Source: Fodinibius salsisoli | GTDB taxonomy: Bacteria > Bacteroidota > Rhodothermia > Balneolales > Balneolaceae | Reading direction: 5' to 3' | DNA: 64,000 nt | Assembly (NCBI RefSeq): GCF_026229185.1 | Contig: NZ_JAGGJA010000008.1 | Location: 1-64,000 of the forward strand | Shown: positions 53,437 to 64,000 of the stretch, in pieces | How the letters are laid out: every line of letters begins with the position of its first letter | Numbering within the stretch: position 1 is the first letter of the stretch | The notes under the pieces: model-generated | Seen by the model: only the letters and a program-made list of their open reading frames with translations | Told to the model about the DNA's origin: nothing | Databases searched by the model: none | Made by a program: the position numbers and the translations under genes

Positions 53437-54714
53437 TTATTCAGCACCGATAGTTTCCGTACCCATGAAGGGCTGTAAAACTTCGGGAACCTCAATGCTG
53501 CTATCTTCTTGTTGATAAATTTCCAGGATCGCAGCTAATACACGAGGTAGTGCCAGTCCTGAACCATTAAGTGTGTGCAAAATTTCGGTATCTCCTTCAT
53601 CATTACGGAACCGAAGCATCATCCGCCGGGCCTGAAAGCTACCGAAATTAGAGCAGGAACTCACTTCAAGCCATCGCTGCTGCGCCGGACTCCAAACCTC
53701 CAAGTCATACTTCTTAGTTTGTGTAAAGCCCATATCCCCCGTACACATCAGTAGTGTCCGGTAAGGAATATTGAGCTCTTCCAAAAGCGATTCCGCATAT
53801 TCCCGCAAATTTTCAAGTTCATCAAAAGCCGTATCCGGATGTACCATCTTCACTAATTCGACCTTATCGAACTGGTGCAGGCGGTTCAGACCACGAACAT
53901 CCTTTCCATAGGAACCCGCTTCCCTGCGCCAACATGGAGTATAGGCAACATATTTTAGTGGGAGATTCTCTTTTTGCAGAATTTCATCCCGATGAAAATT
54001 AGTTACCGGCACTTCGGCCGTTGGGATAGCAAAAAATTCATCCCGGGGAATTTCATACATCATATCTTCTTTATCAGGAATTTGTCCCGTACCACGCGCC
54101 GAATCTTCGTTGATAAAATAGGGTACCTGCAACTCGGTGTATCCTTGTTCACCGGCTTTATTCAGAAAATAATTGATCAATGCACGCTGTAACTTAGCAA
54201 TCGGCCCCACATAAAATGGAAAGCCCGCGCCGGTTACTTTTGCTCCGCGTTCAAAGTCAATCCATCCCTGTTCTTCCACCAACTCCCAATGGGGAATCCG
54301 CCAATCATTTTCTGCTGGTGTACCCCACGTTTTAAACACTTCATTATCTTCTTCGGAGCTTCCTACGGGCACTGATTCATGCGGCACATTTGGAATCTGG
54401 AGCAATAATTTCCCTCGGTCCTTTTTTAAGACATTCAGCTTCTCTTCTTTTTCTTTAATCTCTTGCTTCAGCTTGCTGGTATATTCAATGATTTTCTGGG
54501 CTTCATCCTTCTTGCCCTGCCCCATCAGCTCACCAATTTTCTGTGCCTTGGTATTACTTTCACTACGCAGATCGTCCGTCTTTTTCACCAATGAACGCCA
54601 CTCTTCATCAACCTCTATCAGTTGATCAACAATCCCGGAGTTTTCTTCTCCTTTATTACGCATTCCTTCTTTAACATGCTCAGCATGGTTACGAATATAT
54701 GTGACGTCTAACAT
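53437..54714 (-). CDS. serS: Seryl-tRNA synthetase
   Basis: A 425-residue class II aminoacyl-tRNA synthetase. N-terminal antiparallel coiled-coil arm for tRNA binding (about 25-105, rich in E and K), then the catalytic core with the motif 2 region TPCWRREAGSYGKDVRGLNRLHQFDKVE (about 255-282) and motif 3 NGSGLALPRVLAAILE (about 386-401). Full length with no odd residue. Monocistronic as far as visible. Confidence 0.97.
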   Translation of the reverse strand: MLDVTYIRNHAEHVKEGMRNKGEENSGIVDQLIEVDEEWRSLVKKTDDLRSESNTKAQKIGELMGQGKKDEAQKIIEYTSKLKQEIKEKEEKLNVLKKDRGKLLLQIPNVPHESVPVGSSEEDNEVFKTWGTPAENDWRIPHWELVEEQGWIDFERGAKVTGAGFPFYVGPIAKLQRALINYFLNKAGEQGYTELQVPYFINEDSARGTGQIPDKEDMMYEIPRDEFFAIPTAEVPVTNFHRDEILQKENLPLKYVAYTPCWRREAGSYGKDVRGLNRLHQFDKVELVKMVHPDTAFDELENLREYAESLLEELNIPYRTLLMCTGDMGFTQTKKYDLEVWSPAQQRWLEVSSCSNFGSFQARRMMLRFRNDEGDTEILHTLNGSGLALPRVLAAILEIYQQEDSSIEVPEVLQPFMGTETIGAE

Positions 54715-54916
54715 CTGTTTCTTTGCATTTTCTTTAATTAATAGTTTTGCTAAAGATAAAATAGTTTTATCAACGTTTTAACTGAAATTTTTGACTTTGT
54801 TTGGGCACAATAAATCTAAATTATCTCGCCTCTACCTATACTCTATATCTTGAAATCCTTATTATTTTAGTTTAATTTAAGCTAATCGTAGAAAATTTAG
54901 GAAGTAAAGGTTTGTT

Positions 54917-55393
54917 ATGGCAAAAGGACTGGACGAAATTGATATCAAAATATTAAAGCATCTGCAGAAAGAAGGCCGCGCTCAGCGGAATCAGTTGGCA
55001 GAGATTGTGCATCTGTCGGTGCCATCGGTTTCAGAACGTATGCGCAAGCTGGAAGAAAAGAACCTGATCAAAGGGTATCGGGCCATTTTGGATGGTAAGC
55101 TTTTTAAATTTGATATCACAGCCTTTGTCTTTGTAGAAGTCGATGGCTCGGAGAATTATCCTAAATTCATTGAACGCTCTTCCCAAGAACCCGAAATCCT
55201 GGAATGCCATTCTATTACCGGTGATGGCTCGCATATTCTTAAAATACGCACCGAGAATACCGACTCCTTTGAAACGCTGTTGTCCCGCATCCAATCCTGG
55301 GATGGCGTAAGCAAAAGTCGATCGAATGTGGTGTTAAGCAGCTTTAAGGAAACTACTGAGCTTCCGATCGAAAAAACTATTGATCCCAAATAA
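54917..55393 (+). CDS. Lrp/AsnC-family transcriptional regulator
   Basis: A 158-residue regulator with an N-terminal winged helix-turn-helix (IDIKILKHLQKEGRAQRNQLAEIVHLSVPSVSERMRKLEEKNLIKGYRA, residues 8-56) and the C-terminal RAM/ligand domain (about 65-150, AFVFVEVDGSE, CHSITGDGSHILKIRTENTDSFE). Such proteins respond to amino acids and control amino-acid metabolism or transport. It lies 25 bases before the membrane protein gene and may be co-transcribed with it. Confidence 0.93.
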   Translation: MAKGLDEIDIKILKHLQKEGRAQRNQLAEIVHLSVPSVSERMRKLEEKNLIKGYRAILDGKLFKFDITAFVFVEVDGSENYPKFIERSSQEPEILECHSITGDGSHILKIRTENTDSFETLLSRIQSWDGVSKSRSNVVLSSFKETTELPIEKTIDPK

Positions 55394-55418
55394 TTAGATT
55401 GAGGGTTTTGCATAATTT

Positions 55419-57050
55419 ATGAGTCACTCTTTGCAGCAGGACTCTCTAACCAAGGCTGACCAACAAAACAAGAGGCCTTGTCGAATATACTGCAAAGCTC
55501 TTAACGTTATAGGTTCTAGACTACAGTCATTGAGAAATCCGGCTTTATACATGCTCGTCGGTCTGGTCGGGTTTCTTCTACTGTCTGCCTGTTCCTTGCA
55601 AGCCCAACAGAACTTTGGCATCCAGTGGAATCCTCCTGAAAGTAATACTCAGGCCGTTGCAGAGCTTCAACAATTTCGGGAAGCCGGGGTTACCGCTATT
55701 GAGCTACAATCCGTGCCTTCCAATGAACTTTGGTCAACTATTCAAGATCAGGAACTGAAAGTCTACGGGAACCTTGGTCTCTCTTTTCCAACGATATTTA
55801 CGTTTTCTCAGGCCGACTCTTCTTTTAGAGAAGGTGTTCGCAAAAAATTCACAGCATTTGTCAGCCAGCCTTCCGTTCAGGCCATAAAGCTATTTGAGTT
55901 TGGGGCCATAGACCAAGCCCCTTTTCAAAAACAGGCTACCGCTTTTTTTAACGATATTGGGACATTAGACTCTATTCAGGCCTATTATTCGGACAATCGG
56001 ATAATAGAACCATCATCTGGCCTGCCCGTTGACTTTATGGTCTATGATATCGCACTTTCTTCAAATAATATCTACTCACTGGATATACCCACCGACGAGA
56101 CTATTGCTGCATATCGGTACTCCCCTTCCACGGAGCTTCAGTATAAGCTTAAGCCCCTAAAACAAGTCATCCAGCGGCTGTACGCTACAAGCTATAGCAG
56201 TCGGATTTTATTTTTTGATGGTCAGTGGCTATTAAATATGCTTGATGCCCATCCCCGCTTAAAAGAAACACTACATACCCTGGCTACGGATTCTGAATTT
56301 CTGTTTCCGGTTCCTGCCGAGTCTATGCCTACGGCAACCCAGCCCTCGCTGGCTATCATTATCCTTCTGCTGGTTTGGGGCACCCTGGCATACCATTACC
56401 ACATGAGCCCACTCTACCGAAAATCATTATTCCGATATTTTACCGGACATACGTTTTTTGTGAATGATATTTTCAAGAGGCATATTCGCTCTCCAATTCC
56501 AGCGCTTGTAATTATAGCTCAACATGCCTTGCTGGCCAGTGCCGCGCTGTATGCCATTTTTGATACTTATTGGTCACCGTTAGGCCTACAGGCATTGGCT
56601 ACTTACTTTCCCTCACTCTTTTTCCTTGGGGCCAAACCTTACGTTATTTTCGTCTTCATCCTCTGCTGTATCCTGCTCTTCTCGTTGATTAGCATTCTCT
56701 GGCTCTACTTCAGTCATAAATCACTTCGCTCTGTTACACAGATTATAACGCTTTTTGCCTGGCCCCTGCAACTTAACTTCCTATTTGCTACAGCAGCTAT
56801 AGCGCTATATGCTTCAGGCGGGACTGATTATATACTTTTGATACTCGCCACGCTCATTGTAACTGTTATCAGTGGTAGTTTTCTCATAACCGCATGGGAT
56901 GCCTCCCAATCACTGTCAACTAAAAACGTCAGGTATTTACTCTTAACGGCAGGATTGTATTTGCTCATTTTATTGGCAATCGTTATTTGGGTAACAGGAT
57001 TTAATAGCCCCTTTTGGGCTGCTATTGATTTAAGCCTGCAACTCAAATAA
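55419..57050 (+). CDS. Unrecognised exported and multi-pass membrane protein
   Basis: A 543-residue protein. A first hydrophobic segment at about 43-60 (MLVGLVGFLLLSACS) looks like a lipoprotein-type or membrane-anchoring signal; the first 40 residues may be a misassigned start, with ATG at 55551 as alternative. Residues 65-300 are extracytoplasmic and, with FGIQWNPPES and FREAGVTAIELQS, resemble the start of a TIM-barrel glycosidase-type domain. Residues 303-540 hold six or seven membrane helices (IIILLLVWGTLAYHYH, ALVIIAQHALLASAALYAI, VIFVFILCCILLFSLISIL). No known family is recognised. The stop overlaps the end of rpoN by eight bases. Confidence 0.65.
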   Translation: MSHSLQQDSLTKADQQNKRPCRIYCKALNVIGSRLQSLRNPALYMLVGLVGFLLLSACSLQAQQNFGIQWNPPESNTQAVAELQQFREAGVTAIELQSVPSNELWSTIQDQELKVYGNLGLSFPTIFTFSQADSSFREGVRKKFTAFVSQPSVQAIKLFEFGAIDQAPFQKQATAFFNDIGTLDSIQAYYSDNRIIEPSSGLPVDFMVYDIALSSNNIYSLDIPTDETIAAYRYSPSTELQYKLKPLKQVIQRLYATSYSSRILFFDGQWLLNMLDAHPRLKETLHTLATDSEFLFPVPAESMPTATQPSLAIIILLLVWGTLAYHYHMSPLYRKSLFRYFTGHTFFVNDIFKRHIRSPIPALVIIAQHALLASAALYAIFDTYWSPLGLQALATYFPSLFFLGAKPYVIFVFILCCILLFSLISILWLYFSHKSLRSVTQIITLFAWPLQLNFLFATAAIALYASGGTDYILLILATLIVTVISGSFLITAWDASQSLSTKNVRYLLLTAGLYLLILLAIVIWVTGFNSPFWAAIDLSLQLK

Positions 57051-58569
57051 TCTGTTTGCGAAGACGTGCTACCGGAATATTAAGCTTCTCTCTGTATTTG
57101 CTGACCGTTCTCCGGGCTACTTTATATCCTTCACCTTGTAACAAATCGGCAATAGCCTGGTCACTTAGTGGTTTATCTTTATCTTCATTATCCACAATAT
57201 CCTGAACCGCATTCTTCACTTCCCGACTGGAGACTTCCTCTCCACTCTCCGTTTCCAGCCCCTCACTAAAAAAATACTTTAATTCAAATACCCCAAAATG
57301 AGTTTGAACATACTTTCCGTTCACCACTCTGGATATGGTTGAAATATCTAAATTTACGCGCTCTGCAATGTCTTTCAGGATCATTGGCTTTAAGCCTTCG
57401 CCATGCTTGAAAAAATCTTCCTGAAGCGCAACAATCGTCTGCATAGTATTCATCAGGGTATTCTGGCGCTGGCGGATAGAATCAATAAACCACTGGGCAG
57501 ATTCTATCTTATTTTTGATAAACGATTTCGTTTCCTTCGTCTGTTTGTTCTGTTTCTTTTTTTTCTTTAAATCATCCCACATCTGTTTATAACGGGGTGA
57601 GATGTGTAACGGAGGCACATTGCTGTTATTCAAACTTATCACAAAGTCGCCTGCTTCCCCATCTTCATACTCCTCATTTTCCGCCGGTTGGTAATAGACC
57701 TCAAAATCTGGCTCAATATAATTCTGGGTATCATCTACTGCATTACCACCACCGCCCGGCTTAGGATCTAATCCTTTAACACAGTCAAAAGCTGACTTTA
57801 GCTCTTCATTATCAATGCCAAGTTTCTTTTTGAGCTTTTTAAAATGTTTCTTTTCAAATAATTTCCAATGATCACGAAGCATTGCAATCGCGTTCTTTTT
57901 CCCTTCGGCATCATGCTCCATCAATTTCAGCTGAATAAGCAGGCAGTCGCGCAAATCGCGGGAGGCTACACCCGGAGGGTCCAGACGCTGTATCTGTCTC
58001 CGGACTTTCTCTACTTCTTTTTTATTGGTTAACACTCCTTTATTAAAGGCAATATTATCAACTACGGCTTCAATTTCACGACGAAAATACCCATCCTGAT
58101 CCAGTGAACCCAAAATTTGATCGGCAATCAGCTTCTGTTCTTCATCCAGGTCGAGCAGACCTACTTGCTGCTCCAGCTCTTCTAAAAAAGACTCGTGATA
58201 GGGATCTGGCAGGTCGCGCCACTCCTGATTACCGGAATAGCCGGATCCACCGCTGTATTTTTCTCCTTCATAATCAGTATTCTGCATAAATTCATCCCAG
58301 TCCACCTCATCTTTCTGATCTACCGGTTCAAGCTCTTCGTTCTGGTTCGGTTCATCAGCTTCAGCCTCCCAGTCCGACGATTCCAACTCCTCAAGACTTT
58401 CGGAAGGGTCTCCCTCCTCTAGTACCGGATTGGCCTCCAGTTCTTCCTTAATCCGCTGTTCCAAGGCAACGGTAGGCAGCTGCAACAACTTAATATACTG
58501 TATTTGCTGCGGCGACAGACGCTGTTTCTGCGTCTGCTTTTGGTTCATCTGTTGACCCGTTTTAAGCAT
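57043..58569 (-). CDS. rpoN: RNA polymerase sigma-54 factor
   Basis: A 508-residue alternative sigma factor. The N-terminal activator-interacting domain (about 1-55, QRLSPQQIQYIKLLQLPTVALEQRIKEELEANPVLEEG), an acidic linker (about 55-125), the core-binding domain (about 130-320) and the DNA-binding part with helix-turn-helix (about 385-410) and RpoN box ARRTVSKYREKLNIP near the C-terminus are all present. It needs AAA+ enhancer-binding proteins, none of which lie in this window. An insertion of lysine-rich sequence (KKKKKQNKQTKETKS) is present in the middle. Confidence 0.96.
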   Translation of the reverse strand: MLKTGQQMNQKQTQKQRLSPQQIQYIKLLQLPTVALEQRIKEELEANPVLEEGDPSESLEELESSDWEAEADEPNQNEELEPVDQKDEVDWDEFMQNTDYEGEKYSGGSGYSGNQEWRDLPDPYHESFLEELEQQVGLLDLDEEQKLIADQILGSLDQDGYFRREIEAVVDNIAFNKGVLTNKKEVEKVRRQIQRLDPPGVASRDLRDCLLIQLKLMEHDAEGKKNAIAMLRDHWKLFEKKHFKKLKKKLGIDNEELKSAFDCVKGLDPKPGGGGNAVDDTQNYIEPDFEVYYQPAENEEYEDGEAGDFVISLNNSNVPPLHISPRYKQMWDDLKKKKKQNKQTKETKSFIKNKIESAQWFIDSIRQRQNTLMNTMQTIVALQEDFFKHGEGLKPMILKDIAERVNLDISTISRVVNGKYVQTHFGVFELKYFFSEGLETESGEEVSSREVKNAVQDIVDNEDKDKPLSDQAIADLLQGEGYKVARRTVSKYREKLNIPVARLRKQII

Positions 58570-58725
58570 ACTTTAAAAGCTTCTTACCTTCTTTTTGATT
58601 TGTGGTCTGAAAATATAATTTAATATAAAAAGAGTGCATCTCCATATAATACCAATCGAAAATACAATTTCTTAAAGCGAATCAAAATGTGAGCACCCCA
58701 TCAACTGTATTATAAAGCTTTAAGC

Positions 58726-63042
<4,317 letters not shown>

Positions 63043-63155
63043 AGTTGCTAACGTGGTTAAAAATTAGATCAGCTAATCCGCTTATACAAAAGGAGTACAT
63101 GCTAAACGTATTAGCCGTACGAGCATTGCAAAAAAATCAGGGCTTCACTCTACAA

Positions 63156-64000
63156 CTATTCTTCAAACTTGTGAAGCAGTATTTTCAGCAACTTAGTTAA
63201 TTCACTTTTCAGCTCATTACGAGGGGTAATAAAATCTAAAAAACCATGCTCAAGCAGGTATTCTGAGCGTTGAAATCCTTCAGGAAGGTCTCGCCCTATC
63301 GTCTGACGTATAACCCGTGGACCTGCAAAGCCTATCAAAGCTTCAGGTTCGGCAATATTAAAATCACCCAGCATCGCAAAACTGGCTGTCACACCACCTG
63401 TGGTGGGATTGGTCATCAATGAAATATAGGGCACGCCCGCTTCTTCCAGCTGTGCCAGTTTGGCCGAGGTCTTGGCCATCTGCATCAGGCTGAGCACGCT
63501 TTCCATCATCCGAGCGCCGCCGGACTGAGAAATAATAATCAGCGGTTTTTCCTGCTCCCGGGCATGATCAATAGCCATGCCAATGCGTTCACCCACAACG
63601 GATCCCATACTGCCTCCGATAAAATCGAAATCCATGCAGGCTATGACAATATCCAGCTCATTCATACTTCCAAGCCCTACGCGGACGGCATCAGAATGGC
63701 CGGTCTTTTCCTGGTACTCTTCCAATCGATCGCTATATTTTTTGCGATCTTCGAATTCGAGCGGATCGGTAGGCTTAATTTCCTCACCAATTTCTTCAAA
63801 TTCCCCATCGTCAAACAGGAAAGAAAAATACTCATCGCTGCCAATGCGAAAATGGTATCCGCTTAATGGATCCACCCACAGATTATCTTCTAATTCCCTG
63901 CGATGAACGGTTTCACCCGTCTTAGGAACTTTTACCCAGACGCCTTCCGGCATCTCTTTACGCTGATCGGTTTGTATATTCTTATCTTTTCGCTGAAACC
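63156..64000 (-). CDS. accD: Acetyl-CoA carboxylase carboxyltransferase beta subunit, 5' end outside window
   Basis: The frame stays open to the right edge: before the methionine at 63953 it reads FQRKDKNIQTDQRKE, the normal N-terminal lead of AccD, so the true start lies beyond the window. The carboxyltransferase core is complete (GSVVGERIGMAIDHA, SGGARMMESVLSLMQMAKT, GGVTASFAMLGDFNIAEPEALIGFAGPRVI). It transfers carboxyl from carboxybiotin to acetyl-CoA for fatty-acid synthesis. The zinc-ribbon cysteines are absent: the usual K-C-P-x-C is KVPKT and V-C-P-x-C-G is VDPLSG. Confidence 0.93.
   Translation of the reverse strand, partial: FQRKDKNIQTDQRKEMPEGVWVKVPKTGETVHRRELEDNLWVDPLSGYHFRIGSDEYFSFLFDDGEFEEIGEEIKPTDPLEFEDRKKYSDRLEEYQEKTGHSDAVRVGLGSMNELDIVIACMDFDFIGGSMGSVVGERIGMAIDHAREQEKPLIIISQSGGARMMESVLSLMQMAKTSAKLAQLEEAGVPYISLMTNPTTGGVTASFAMLGDFNIAEPEALIGFAGPRVIRQTIGRDLPEGFQRSEYLLEHGFLDFITPRNELKSELTKLLKILLHKFEE

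Overview
The window looks like chromosomal DNA from an FCB-group bacterium, most likely Balneolales (Balneolota/Rhodothermota) or a close Bacteroidota relative. The reasons are a SusC/SusD pair controlled by an ECF sigma factor and FecR, a Bacteroidota-type promoter (TTTG-N20-TATATTTG) before a serine palmitoyltransferase gene, a fused alpha/beta 2-oxoacid dehydrogenase E1, an AccD without its zinc-ribbon cysteines, ceramide-type lipid genes and few Shine-Dalgarno sequences in the core genes. The exact taxon is an inference.

Bases 1-8826 are an AT-rich mobile element unlike the rest. It has a P4-type tyrosine integrase, an HK97-fold major capsid protein, two related small proteins that could be terminase small subunits, several very short genes, a membrane-anchored cargo protein and a 506-residue protein with polymerase-palm-like motifs. 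In front of the last lie three 27-bp bipartite direct repeats and two palindromes, a candidate origin. Related 21-bp repeats at 301-321 and 8806-8826 may mark the ends. No portal, large terminase, protease or tail genes are visible, so it resembles a capsid-encoding phage satellite. Bases 8827-9593 hold a long nested inverted repeat and no gene.

Bases 9594-12523 carry a nitrilase-family amidohydrolase and the heme O/heme A synthase pair ctaB/ctaA. Bases 12739-25341 form a long minus-strand block: ECF sigma, FecR, SusC, SusD, PhoD-type phosphodiesterase/phosphatase and lipoprotein glycerophosphodiesterase, next to glycerol facilitator and glycerol kinase. Together they suggest uptake and use of glycerophosphodiesters or phospholipid headgroups (phosphate and glycerol). 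Next come a fused E1 and fumarase.

Bases 29780-35627 look like a (glyco)sphingolipid locus: serine palmitoyltransferase, a GNAT-fold protein that could be a bacterial ceramide synthase, two GT4 glycosyltransferases and a CerR-like NAD(P)-dependent reductase. Bases 35633-48497 contain a propeller/Ig exported protein, mutY, a TIGR02757 protein, four tandem outer-membrane-barrel-like proteins in two paralogous pairs, a DinB-like protein, rpsU, radA, a UPF0104 membrane protein, class I aldolase and dusB. Bases 48799-64000 contain a 13-repeat WG lipoprotein, MscS with DUF432, serS, an Lrp regulator, an unrecognised 543-residue membrane protein, rpoN, dprA, obgE, a DPP IV peptidase and the 3' part of accD, which runs off the right edge.
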